A stretch of DNA of 15,622 bases, taken from the NCBI GenBank assembly GCA_035569695.1, contig DATMMO010000359.1:1-15622 (forward strand), written 5' to 3'. This DNA comes from DASXMT01 sp035569695. Its GTDB lineage: Bacteria > Actinomycetota > Acidimicrobiia > Acidimicrobiales > RAAP-2. This document shows positions 6,140-13,411 of this stretch, in pieces. The position numbers and the translations under genes were made by a program. The notes under the pieces are model-generated. The model made no database searches. It was not told the DNA's origin and saw only the letters and a program-made list of their open reading frames with translations. How positions within the stretch are numbered: the stretch's first letter is position 1; every line of letters begins with the position of its first letter.

Positions 6140-8524
6140 GTGGGGGTCGAGCGCGAGCTGCAGGAGGAGCAGGAGTTCGTGGATCTTGCCTACGCGCGCC
6201 TCGACGCCATGCGTTCGGACGCCAACCGGATGCTGGAGGGGGTCCTCGACCTGGGCAAAGGCGGGACATTCCAATCCCGTACCGAGCGCGATGTGATCGT
6301 TCGCACCAGCCTGGCCCGCTTGGAACAGCTCGACATCGGCGATCAGGCGCTGACCTTCGGGCGGATCGACCGGGTGGCGGGTGAGGGGAACGGCTCCGGC
6401 CCGACCGACGGGAACGGCTCCGGCCCGACCGACCAGGCCGAGTCCAACGGGGCCGGGTCCAACGGGCTGATGACCGAGACGTTCCACATCGGCCGACTGG
6501 CCGTGCACAGCGCCGATCACGAACCGTTGGTGGTCGACTGGCGGGCTCCCGTGGCCGAGCCCTTCTACCGGGCCACCGGGCGTGACCCCCAGGGCCTGGT
6601 CCTCCGCCGTCATCTGGCCCTCGACGGCCGATCGGTGGTGGGGGTGGAAGACGAGTGGTTCGCCACCGCCGGAGGTGCGGGCGCTGGGGCCAACGGCTCA
6701 CCGAGCGGAACGGTCGGCGAGGGCACCGCCGACGGCGGGGGCTCGGGCGAGCTGATCCTGGGGGACGGGACCCTCGGTGGCCCCGGAGCCCTGCTGGCCG
6801 CCCTGGACCGGGCCCGGTCGGGCCAGATGCAGGACATCGTGTCCACCATCCAGCGGGAGCAGGACGAGATCATCCGCTCGCCCCTGCCCGGCGTCATGGT
6901 GGTCCAGGGAGGCCCGGGAACGGGCAAGACGGCCGTGGCCCTCCACCGGGCCGCCTACCTCCTCTACACCCATCGGTTCCCCCTGGAGCGCCAGGGTGTC
7001 CTGGTCGTCGGGCCCAACCCCTTGTTCCTCCGCTACATCGAGCAGGTGTTGCCCTCGCTGGGCGAGACCGGAGTGACCCTGTCGACCGTGTCCGGCCTGG
7101 TGCCCGAGGTCCGGGCCCGGGACTCCGAGCCCGAAGCGGTGGCCCGGCTGAAGGGCGACATCCGGATGGCCAAGTTGATCGGCCGCGCCGTGCGGACCCG
7201 CCAGCGCCCGCTGGCCGAGGACGTGACCATCCCCTACGGTGCCCTGCTCCTGCGGCTCACTGCGGCCGACACCAGAGACATCGTGGCCACGGCCCGCCGT
7301 CGTCCCGGGGCCCACAACGCCCGACGTCGGGTGGTGGAACAAGCAGTGGTCGGGGTGCTGGCCGACCGGGCCCGCCGGACCCAGCAGACCCTGAGCTCGG
7401 GCTCGGCGACCACCATTGCCGCCTTCCCCGGGTACGAGGACCCCTCGGAGCTGGACGAGGACGAGTTCGATCTGGAGGACTTCTCCCGCAAGGTCCGACG
7501 GGTCCCCGAGCTGGCCCAGGCTCTGGACCGGATGTGGCCCCGACTGTCGCCCCACGAGCTGTTGCACGATCTCTTCGGGGCCCCCGCCCTCATCCGGGCC
7601 GCCGGGCGACAGAACCTGTCGACCGAGGAGGAGGGCCTGTTGTTCCGGGGGCGCTCGGATTCCTTCGAGTCGGTGCCCTGGACCCCGGCCGACGCCGCCC
7701 TGATCGACGAGGCCCGACACCTCTTGGGCCCGCGCAACGGCAATGCCGACGATGCCATCCGCAACTACGGGCACATCGTGGTGGACGAGGTCCAGGACCT
7801 CTCGCCCATGCAGCTCCGCATGCTCACCCGCCGGTCGTTGTCGGGGTCGATGACCGTGGTGGGCGACATCGCCCAGGCCACCGCGCCATGGGCCCCCCGG
7901 CGCTGGAGCGACATCACCGACCACCTGCCCAAGCGGCGGCCGCCCAAGCAGGTGGAGCTGACCGTCAGCTACCGCACGCCGGCCGAGGTGGTCGAGGTGG
8001 CGGCCCGGGTCCTGGCTGTAGCCGCCCCCGAGCTGCAGCCACCGACACCCGTACGCAGAACGGGCGTCCCCCCGCGTGTGGTCTCCGTCGAGCCGCCGGC
8101 CGGCGGCAGCGCCGTGACTCCGGGCGCCGGGGAGGGCTCCGACGCCCAGGACTCGGCGCTGGCCCGAGCGGTGGCCCAGGCGGCCGCCGAGGAGGTGGCT
8201 GCGGTGGGCTCGGGTCGGGTGGCCGTGCTCGCCCCCGGCGCGATGCTGACCCCCATCGCCGCCGCGCTGGCCGAGGCTGGGACCCCCGTGGTCGATCCCC
8301 GGGACATGCGCCGGGGCGGCCTGTCCGACCCGTTGGTCCTCCTGGCCGCCGATGCGGCCAACGGCCTGGAGTTCGACGCGGTGGTGGTGGCCGAACCGAG
8401 CCTGATCGCCGGGACCACAGCCAGGGGCCTGCGCACCCTGTACGTGGCCCTGACCCGCCCGACCCAGCGCCTCACCTTGGTCCACGCCGCCCCCCTGCCC
8501 GCCCCCTTGGCCGATCTCACCTGA
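6140..8524 (+). CDS. helD: HelD/HelR-type UvrD-like ATPase that recycles RNA polymerase
   Basis: HelD proteins bind RNA polymerase, reach into its primary and secondary channels, and use ATP to free stalled or post-termination enzyme; some (HelR) protect against rifamycins. The 794-residue product opens with a charged helical region (about 1-75, the family's N-terminal coiled coil) ending in the RTERDVIVR segment. FHIGRL and VVDWRAPVAEPFYR (about 131-144), the family hallmark, follow. Helicase motifs come in order: Walker A GGPGTGKT (257-264), Walker B VVDEVQD with Asp549/Glu550, the motif IV region SYRTPAEV, NGLEFDAVVV (motif V) and YVALTRPTQRL (motif VI) near the C-terminus. Two low-complexity Gly/Ser-rich inserts are seen (about 80-112 and 176-206); the first holds an exact 8-residue duplication. 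The start is GTG at 6140, chosen by the Shine-Dalgarno. It is divergent from hemE, and 107 bases separate it from ctaE. Whether it is a rifamycin-protection HelR cannot be decided from sequence. Confidence 0.92.
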   Translation: MGVERELQEEQEFVDLAYARLDAMRSDANRMLEGVLDLGKGGTFQSRTERDVIVRTSLARLEQLDIGDQALTFGRIDRVAGEGNGSGPTDGNGSGPTDQAESNGAGSNGLMTETFHIGRLAVHSADHEPLVVDWRAPVAEPFYRATGRDPQGLVLRRHLALDGRSVVGVEDEWFATAGGAGAGANGSPSGTVGEGTADGGGSGELILGDGTLGGPGALLAALDRARSGQMQDIVSTIQREQDEIIRSPLPGVMVVQGGPGTGKTAVALHRAAYLLYTHRFPLERQGVLVVGPNPLFLRYIEQVLPSLGETGVTLSTVSGLVPEVRARDSEPEAVARLKGDIRMAKLIGRAVRTRQRPLAEDVTIPYGALLLRLTAADTRDIVATARRRPGAHNARRRVVEQAVVGVLADRARRTQQTLSSGSATTIAAFPGYEDPSELDEDEFDLEDFSRKVRRVPELAQALDRMWPRLSPHELLHDLFGAPALIRAAGRQNLSTEEEGLLFRGRSDSFESVPWTPADAALIDEARHLLGPRNGNADDAIRNYGHIVVDEVQDLSPMQLRMLTRRSLSGSMTVVGDIAQATAPWAPRRWSDITDHLPKRRPPKQVELTVSYRTPAEVVEVAARVLAVAAPELQPPTPVRRTGVPPRVVSVEPPAGGSAVTPGAGEGSDAQDSALARAVAQAAAEEVAAVGSGRVAVLAPGAMLTPIAAALAEAGTPVVDPRDMRRGGLSDPLVLLAADAANGLEFDAVVVAEPSLIAGTTARGLRTLYVALTRPTQRLTLVHAAPLPAPLADLT
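6386..6433 (+). repeat. 24-base exact tandem duplication inside helD
   Basis: Two adjacent identical 24-base units (6386-6409 and 6410-6433) keep the reading frame and encode GNGSGPTD twice (residues 83-98), within the first Gly-rich insert of HelD. As a perfect in-frame copy it probably arose by recent slippage or recombination, and it may vary between strains. Confidence 0.9.
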
Positions 8525-8557
8525 CACCGGATCGTCACGCGACGGTCACCGGCTGCG

Positions 8558-8570
8558 GCCTGGGCCAGGC
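8558..8570 (+). terminator. Short hairpin in the helD-ctaE gap, possible weak terminator
   Basis: GCCTGG-G-CCAGGC forms at least five GC-rich pairs with a three-base loop, 34 bases after the helD stop. GCGG before it and CCGC at 8577-8580 could extend the stem. No T-run follows, so it is not a classical intrinsic terminator. TTGAAA at 8571-8576 resembles a -35 box, but no -10 sits at the right distance. A second weak dyad (CTCAG 8587-8591 / CTGAG 8600-8604) lies further down. Confidence 0.25.
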
Positions 8571-8631
8571 TTGAAACCGCCCCAGGCTCAGTGTTGGCCC
8601 TGAGTGCGCCGCATCGACTAAGAAATACGCC

Positions 8632-9225
8632 GTGACTGAGGCTCTGGCGGTCGAGCAACCTACGCATGCCCGGCATCGCCCGGACCGGCCACCCATGATC
8701 GCTGTCGGCGTCATGATCTGGCTCGGTTCAGAGGTGATGTTCTTCAGCGCCCTGTTCGCCGCCTTCTTCACCATTCGGGCCCACGCCACCGTGTGGCCGC
8801 CCAAGGGCACCGAGCTCGACACCATCCAGGCCGGCGTGTTCACCGTCATCCTCCTGGCCTCCAGCTTCACCATGCAAAAGGCCGTGTTCGACCAGGAGAA
8901 GGGAAACCGCAAGAGCGCAAAGCTCTGGGTGGTGATCACCTTGCTCATGGGTGGGGCCTTCGTGGGGAACCAGTTCTTCGAGTGGATCACCCTCACCACC
9001 CGCCCCGGCACCAACGCCTACGGCTCACTGTTCTTCATCATGACCGGCATCCACGGGCTCCACGTCTTCTTGGGCCTGGTGGCCATGATCTTTCTCCTGG
9101 GCCGCCTGAAGGGGCCCGGGGGCGACCCGGGTGAGACGGCGGTGTTCCAGGGGGTCAGTTACTACTGGCACTTCGTGGACATCGTGTGGGTCGGTCTGTT
9201 CAGCTGCCTCTTCCTCCTCAAATAG
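8632..9225 (+). CDS. ctaE: Cytochrome c oxidase (aa3-type) subunit III
   Basis: The 197-residue protein is a five-helix form of subunit III (helices near 22-47, 67-82, 98-118, 134-157 and 176-196), shorter than the seven-helix mitochondrial type and usual for this group. Typical signatures are WLGSEVMFFSALFAAFF with Glu34, GNQFFEW, MTGIHGLHVFLGL and YYWHFVDIVWV. It packs against subunit I in the membrane and supports stable proton pumping; it binds no metal itself. The start is GTG at 8632, without a visible Shine-Dalgarno; AT-rich TAAGAAAT (8619-8626) just upstream could be a -10 of a leaderless transcript, but the match is poor. The stop codon is directly followed by the qcrC frame, as in many actinobacteria where ctaE leads the qcrCAB genes of the bcc-aa3 supercomplex. 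The genes for subunits I and II are not in this window. Confidence 0.95.
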   Translation: MTEALAVEQPTHARHRPDRPPMIAVGVMIWLGSEVMFFSALFAAFFTIRAHATVWPPKGTELDTIQAGVFTVILLASSFTMQKAVFDQEKGNRKSAKLWVVITLLMGGAFVGNQFFEWITLTTRPGTNAYGSLFFIMTGIHGLHVFLGLVAMIFLLGRLKGPGGDPGETAVFQGVSYYWHFVDIVWVGLFSCLFLLK

Positions 9226-10131
9226 GTGCCAACACGGATGCGCAGTCTCTTTCGGGGTCGATACCTGGTACCAGCCCTCCTCTTGGTGAGCGTGGGTTTG
9301 TTCGGCCTTCTCGTGTTCTCGCCGGGATCGTCCAGCGCGGCGTCGGGCTCCAGCGCCCCCACCGCCGGATCGTCGGGGGCGGGATTGAAGACCTCGACGG
9401 GCCAGTTCCCCCAGACCCCCGGCGCCTCCTCGTCGCCGAGCCAGAGCCCCTCGGGTGACGGCATCTACAACGTGCCGTTGCCGCGGTCGTTCATCGCTCC
9501 CGGCCAGGCCCTGTTCGCCGCCAACTGCGCCAGCTGCCACGGTGGCGACGCCGCGGGCACCGAGCGTGCCCCCAACCTGTTGAGCCTGGGGGCGGGGACG
9601 GTCGACTTCTGGGTGTCCACCGGCCGTATGCCCCTGGCTGACTCGAGCATCCAGGCCACCACCAAGCCTCCCCGCTTCAACAAGCTGCAGAGCCTGGAGA
9701 TCTCGGCCTACGTCCAGTCGCTCGCTCCGGGCGGGGTCAAGGTGCCGGTCGTCAACCTGAGCAACGCCAACGTGGGCAAAGGGGCCGAACTGTTCACCCT
9801 CAATTGCGCGGCGTGCCACACCATCACCGGTGCCGGTGACGCACTGGCCAACGGGGCCTACGCCCCCACCCTGCACTACGCCAGCAGCCGGCAGATCGTC
9901 GAAGCCATCCGCTCCGGTCCGGGCAACATGCCCCACTTCGGTCCGGGCAACATCTCCAACGCCGAGATGCGCGACATCACCGCCTACGTCCATTCCTACA
10001 TCCAGCACCCGGTCAACCGGGGCGGCTTCGGCCTCGGCGGGATCGGGCCGGTGGGCGAGGGCTTCGTCGGCCTCTTGATCGGCGTCGGCGCCCTGATGCT
10101 CGTCTGCTTCTGGATCGGAGACCGCACGTGA
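9226..10131 (+). CDS. qcrC: Two-haem cytochrome c subunit of the cytochrome bcc complex
   Basis: QcrC carries electrons from the Rieske protein of the bcc complex straight to the aa3 oxidase, replacing a soluble cytochrome c. The 301-residue protein has an N-terminal membrane segment (about 13-32), a long Ser/Pro/Gly-rich linker (33-78), two c-type haem motifs (CASCH at 101-105 and CAACH at 194-198) and a C-terminal membrane helix (about 277-297). Likely axial methionines are Met135 (GRMPLAD) and Met235 (GNMPHFG). The repeated layout points to two tandem class I cytochrome c domains facing outward. The given start is the GTG that abuts the ctaE stop without a gap. An ATG at 9238 is a real alternative, since AGG at 9224-9226 would then be a Shine-Dalgarno at a workable distance; it would remove four residues. 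The 3' end overlaps qcrA as GTGA. Confidence 0.94.
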   Translation: MPTRMRSLFRGRYLVPALLLVSVGLFGLLVFSPGSSSAASGSSAPTAGSSGAGLKTSTGQFPQTPGASSSPSQSPSGDGIYNVPLPRSFIAPGQALFAANCASCHGGDAAGTERAPNLLSLGAGTVDFWVSTGRMPLADSSIQATTKPPRFNKLQSLEISAYVQSLAPGGVKVPVVNLSNANVGKGAELFTLNCAACHTITGAGDALANGAYAPTLHYASSRQIVEAIRSGPGNMPHFGPGNISNAEMRDITAYVHSYIQHPVNRGGFGLGGIGPVGEGFVGLLIGVGALMLVCFWIGDRT

Positions 10132-11072
10132 GCGACGAGTCCGTCACCGCCGAGCCCGCCGGGCCCCTGCCCATCGGCTCGCTCGACGACCCCCATCAGC
10201 AGCCGTATGCCCGGCACCCGGGGCGGGCCCAGGCCGTCGCCGCCGTGTCGTTGATCATCGGCATCCTCGGCTGCATCGGTTTCGGTATCGCCTACTGGAT
10301 CAGCGACCAGACCCAGTGGGAGGCGATCACCCTCGGCGTAGGCCTTTTGGGACTCGGCTTCGGTCTGACCGCCTGGGGCAAATACCTCATGGCCCAGGGC
10401 CCCTTCGTCGAGGACCGCCATCCGCACAACTCCTCGGAGGAAGAGGTCAAGGCCATGACCGCGGCCATCACCCAGCGGGGTGGCATCGTGGTGGGCCGGC
10501 GCAAGTTGTTGGGTGGGCTGTTCGCCTTCGGTTCGCTGGCCTTTGGCGTGGTGGCGGCCTTCCCGTTGATCCGTTCGCTCGGTCCCAAGCCGGGCAATGC
10601 GCTGTTCGTGACCAACTGGAAGAAGAACTCGCCGCTGGTCACCTCGGACGGCCGGCCGGTGCACCAGAACGACCTGGAGGTCGGCGGCGTGCTCACGGTG
10701 TTCCCCAAGGGGTTCGCCGGGTCGTCGCCCGACCAGACCATCCTCTTGCGCATCGAGGAACTGACCGCAGAGGATCCCCCCTTGACCCTGACCAGTCCGG
10801 GACGGAGCGACTGGACGGCACTCGGGTACGTGGCCTACTCGAAGATGTGCACCCACCTCGGCTGCCCGGTCGGCCTGTACCAGGAGCAGACGGTGGAGCT
10901 GGTGTGCCCCTGCCACCAATCCATCTTCAACGTGCTGGCCGGAGCGGTGCCCGAGTTCGGCCCGGCCCCCCGCCCGTTGCCCCAGCTGCCCATCAAGGTG
11001 GTCAATGGTTTCCTGTTCGCCCAGGGCGGCTATAACCAGGCCATCGGACCGGGATTCTGGGAGCGCCCATGA
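10128..11072 (+). CDS. qcrA: Rieske [2Fe-2S] subunit of the cytochrome bcc complex
   Basis: QcrA takes one electron from menaquinol at the cytochrome b quinol site and passes it to QcrC. The 314-residue protein has three likely membrane helices (about 36-58, 66-86 and 126-148), the layout known for actinobacterial QcrA instead of the single anchor of mitochondrial Rieske proteins. The Rieske motifs are CTHLGC (241-246) and CPCHQS (260-265): Cys241, His243, Cys260 and His263 bind the cluster, and Cys246/Cys262 would form the usual disulfide. RRK at 124-126 precedes the third helix, as in a Tat-like targeting signal, which fits export of the folded cluster domain. The start is GTG at 10128, overlapping the qcrC stop as GTGA; the 3' end overlaps qcrB as ATGA, so translation of the three genes is probably coupled. 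Confidence 0.96.
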   Translation: MSDESVTAEPAGPLPIGSLDDPHQQPYARHPGRAQAVAAVSLIIGILGCIGFGIAYWISDQTQWEAITLGVGLLGLGFGLTAWGKYLMAQGPFVEDRHPHNSSEEEVKAMTAAITQRGGIVVGRRKLLGGLFAFGSLAFGVVAAFPLIRSLGPKPGNALFVTNWKKNSPLVTSDGRPVHQNDLEVGGVLTVFPKGFAGSSPDQTILLRIEELTAEDPPLTLTSPGRSDWTALGYVAYSKMCTHLGCPVGLYQEQTVELVCPCHQSIFNVLAGAVPEFGPAPRPLPQLPIKVVNGFLFAQGGYNQAIGPGFWERP

Positions 11073-12553
11073 TCGACGAATCGGTACGGTGGCTGGACGA
11101 TCGCCTGGGCGTGGCCAAGGGCGGCCGCACCCTGTTGGACAAGATCTTCCCCGACCACTGGTCGTTCATGTTGGGCGAGATCGCGCTCTATTCATTCGTC
11201 GTGCTCATCGCCACCGGCGTCTTCTTGAGCTTGTACTACATCCCGTCGGCGCACGAGGTCGTCTATCACGGCTCCTACCTGCCCCTCCGGGGAACGCGGG
11301 TGTCCGAGGCCTACTCGTCGAGCGTCGGCCTCTCCTTCGACGTGAAGTCGGGGCTCCTCATGCGCCAGACCCACCACTGGGCCGCCGACGTCTTCCTCGG
11401 TTCGATCGCCGTCCACATGGCCCGCATCTTCTTCACCGGTGCCTTCCGCAAGCCGCGCGAGCTCAACTGGATCGTCGGCATCACCATGCTGATGCTGGGC
11501 ATCGTCAACGGCTTCCTCGGCTACTCCCTGCCCGACGACCTGGTGTCGGGGACCGGTATCCGGATCGCGTACTCCATCATCGAGTCCATACCATTGGTGG
11601 GCTCCTACCTCGGGTTCTTCCTGTTCGGCGGCAACTACCCCGGGAACGGCATCATCATCCCCCGGTTCTACATCCTGCACGTCCTCATCCTGCCGGTGAT
11701 CATCGGTGGCCTGATCGCCGTGCACCTCGGGCTGCTGGTCAAACAGAAGCACACCCAGTTCCCCGGCAAGGGGAAGACCGAGCACAACGTGGTCGGCACG
11801 CCCATGTTCCCCACGTTCGCGGCCAAGACCACCGGCTTCATGTTCATGACCAGCGCCGTGTTGTTGTTGTTGGGAGGGTTCGCCCAGATCAACCCGATCT
11901 GGCAGTTCGGCCAGTACGAGCCGTTCCAGATCTCCTATGCCGTGCAGCCCGACTGGTACATGGGCTGGCTCGACGGGGCATTGCGCATCATGCCCAGTTG
12001 GGAATGGGTGGGCTGGGGGCACACCATTCCCCTCGAGATATTCCTACCCGCCATTGTGTTCGCCGGGCTGACTTTCAACTTCTTCTACCTCTGGCCCCAC
12101 ATCGAGAAGCGGCACACCAAGGACCTGGCCTCCCACGAACTGCTCGATCGACCGCGGGACCGTCCCAAGCGGACGGCCTTCGGCGCCGCCATGCTGATGT
12201 TCTACTTCATGCTGTTCTGCGCCTCGTCGACCGACGTGATGGCCAACTTCTTCAACGTGTCGCTGAACACCGTGCTGTGGACGTTCCGGGTCATCGTCTT
12301 CGCCCTCCCGGTCATCACCTACTTCGTCACCTACCGGATCTGCAACGAGATGCGGGCGGCCGAGGGCATCGGCAAGCGGAAGCGGGCCATGGTCGTGAGC
12401 CGGTCGGAGACGGGCGAGTACAGCACGGTCTCGACCGAGCCCCGGCCCGGCGACGGCGCCCACGAGCTCGATGCCATCCCGGTGCCGACGTACATCAACC
12501 TCACCCCCGAAGAGCTGGAGACGGGTCCCGGCGTGCGCCGGGTCATGCGCTGA
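11069..12553 (+). CDS. qcrB: Cytochrome b subunit of the cytochrome bcc complex
   Basis: QcrB is the membrane core of the complex, holding two b haems and both quinone sites. The 494-residue product has about eight or nine membrane helices. Haem ligands are His102 and His116 in the helix starting MRQTHHW, and His204 and His219 in YILHVLILPVIIGGLIAVHL. The quinol-site motif is PDWY (294-297), the variant seen in actinobacteria in place of the PEWY of mitochondria. A polar C-terminal extension of about 70 residues (425-494), with a basic start and acidic end, lies beyond the last helix and is expected in the cytoplasm; such extensions are usual in actinobacterial QcrB. The start is ATG at 11069 within the ATGA overlap with qcrA. 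This is the last gene of the ctaE-qcrCAB run, followed by a 164-base gap. Confidence 0.96.
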   Translation: MIDESVRWLDDRLGVAKGGRTLLDKIFPDHWSFMLGEIALYSFVVLIATGVFLSLYYIPSAHEVVYHGSYLPLRGTRVSEAYSSSVGLSFDVKSGLLMRQTHHWAADVFLGSIAVHMARIFFTGAFRKPRELNWIVGITMLMLGIVNGFLGYSLPDDLVSGTGIRIAYSIIESIPLVGSYLGFFLFGGNYPGNGIIIPRFYILHVLILPVIIGGLIAVHLGLLVKQKHTQFPGKGKTEHNVVGTPMFPTFAAKTTGFMFMTSAVLLLLGGFAQINPIWQFGQYEPFQISYAVQPDWYMGWLDGALRIMPSWEWVGWGHTIPLEIFLPAIVFAGLTFNFFYLWPHIEKRHTKDLASHELLDRPRDRPKRTAFGAAMLMFYFMLFCASSTDVMANFFNVSLNTVLWTFRVIVFALPVITYFVTYRICNEMRAAEGIGKRKRAMVVSRSETGEYSTVSTEPRPGDGAHELDAIPVPTYINLTPEELETGPGVRRVMR

Positions 12554-12559
12554 GGCCCC

Positions 12560-12572
12560 GGCCGAACCGGCC
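12560..12572 (+). terminator. GC-rich hairpin just after qcrB, weak terminator candidate
   Basis: GGCCG-AAC-CGGCC begins 7 bases after the qcrB stop and is followed by more GC-rich sequence with no T-run. It could pause polymerase or protect the 3' end, but a classical intrinsic terminator is not supported. Confidence 0.25.
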
Positions 12573-12675
12573 CCACCGGCCCGACGGTGAACCACTCGCC
12601 GCCGTGGGCCGACTTCGGGGCCCGGGCCGCCGCTCGACGCCGGTTTCCCCAGGTCAGCGACGGAAGAGTTCTTCT

Positions 12676-12697
12676 GTTGTAGCCTCAAGTCATCAAC
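12676..12697 (+). promoter_or_regulatory. Candidate operator and -10 box of the regulator-metE unit
   Basis: A 22-base imperfect dyad has ends GTTG and CAAC and 7 of 11 possible pairs. It covers the best -10-like hexamer, TAGCCT (12680-12685), 33 bases before the regulator ATG. This local AT-richer stretch stands out from its surroundings. A winged-helix regulator bound here would block polymerase, consistent with autorepression. No -35 box was recognised. The dyad is short enough to have arisen by chance. Confidence 0.35.
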
Positions 12698-12702
12698 GAC
12701 CG

Positions 12703-12709
12703 AGGGAGG
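12703..12709 (+). promoter_or_regulatory. Shine-Dalgarno that fixes the regulator start
   Basis: AGGGAGG lies 8 bases before the ATG at 12718. This matters because the frame is open far upstream, through qcrB in a different frame; the Shine-Dalgarno and the onset of recognisable helix-turn-helix sequence together set the start. Confidence 0.75.
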
Positions 12710-12717
12710 GCCCGGCG

Positions 12718-13383
12718 ATGGTGGATCTCCAACGTGAGGCTCGAGCACTGGGCGACCCGACACGCCATCGCCTCTTTCGCCACATCGCCGCCGCCTCCGA
12801 GCCGGTGGGCGTGGCCGAGCTGACCGACCTCGTGCAGCTCAACCACAATGCCATCCGTCAGCACCTGGCCGTGCTGAAGGGTGCCGGCCTGGTCCTGGAG
12901 GAAACCGAGGACCGCCACCGGCCCGGCCGGCCCCGCCTGTTCTACCGACTGGACCCCGAGATCGCGGGCCGATGGGGCACCGCCGGCCCCTACGCGTGGT
13001 TGGCCGGGATGCTGAGCGAGGCGCTGCGGACCGGACAGGACCCGCGCCAGATCGGGCGGACGGAGGGCATCCGGGAGGCCGTGGCCGTCTCCGGGGCCGG
13101 TGACCCGACGGACCTGCTCGAAGAGGAGATGGTTCGACGGGGCTTCCGGCCCACGCGGGTCGACAAGGGCAATCGTCTCGACTTCGTCGTGGGGCGCTGC
13201 CCCTTCGTCGACGTGGCCGCCGGCAACCCGGACACCGTCTGCCAGCTGCACCTCGGGCTGGCCGAGGGGCTGACCGAGGGATTGGGCGGCGTGGAGGTCG
13301 AGCGTCTGGTGGTTCATGACGCCCACCAGGCCGGGTGTCGGCTCTCGGTGCAACCGGTGTCGCTTCTGAAGACCTCCGCCTGA
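12718..13383 (+). CDS. Winged-helix regulator with C-terminal cysteine domain (COG2345/SufR-like)
   Basis: The 221-residue product starts with an ArsR/DeoR-type winged helix (about 5-80): ALGDPTRHRLFRHI, then the recognition region LNHNAIRQHLAVLKGAGLV, then a wing with RHRPGRPRLFYRL. Such regulators act as cytoplasmic dimers on inverted repeats. The C-terminal half carries three cysteines (161, 175 and 207) in the order CPFVD - TVCQLH - AGCRLS, plus His178, His200 and His203. The order and rough spacing (13 and 31 residues between) resemble SufR, where three cysteines hold a [4Fe-4S] cluster that senses iron-sulfur status. That it binds a cluster is inference; zinc, haem or redox sensing by thiols is also possible. 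The stop is 28 bases before metE, so the two are probably co-transcribed. It lies downstream of qcrB but has its own candidate promoter. The true target genes are unknown. Confidence 0.8.
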   Translation: MVDLQREARALGDPTRHRLFRHIAAASEPVGVAELTDLVQLNHNAIRQHLAVLKGAGLVLEETEDRHRPGRPRLFYRLDPEIAGRWGTAGPYAWLAGMLSEALRTGQDPRQIGRTEGIREAVAVSGAGDPTDLLEEEMVRRGFRPTRVDKGNRLDFVVGRCPFVDVAAGNPDTVCQLHLGLAEGLTEGLGGVEVERLVVHDAHQAGCRLSVQPVSLLKTSA

Positions 13384-13411
13384 TCGGACGGCCCGGCGGC
13401 CAGGAGGTCGG

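Noticed and set aside
6655..8574. Long frames on both strands across helD (639 codons plus, 609 codons minus)
   Set aside because: Stop-poor shadows of a very GC-rich gene; neither shows a recognisable domain, whereas the helD frame holds all helicase motifs in order.
11005..12717. Apparent fusion of the regulator to a long upstream frame through qcrB
   Set aside because: The upstream part is an out-of-frame shadow of qcrB; the regulator has its own Shine-Dalgarno and promoter-like sequence.
12554..12717. Cobalamin riboswitch controlling metE
   Set aside because: No B12-box-like sequence or long structured leader is visible in this gap, and only 28 bases separate the regulator from metE.
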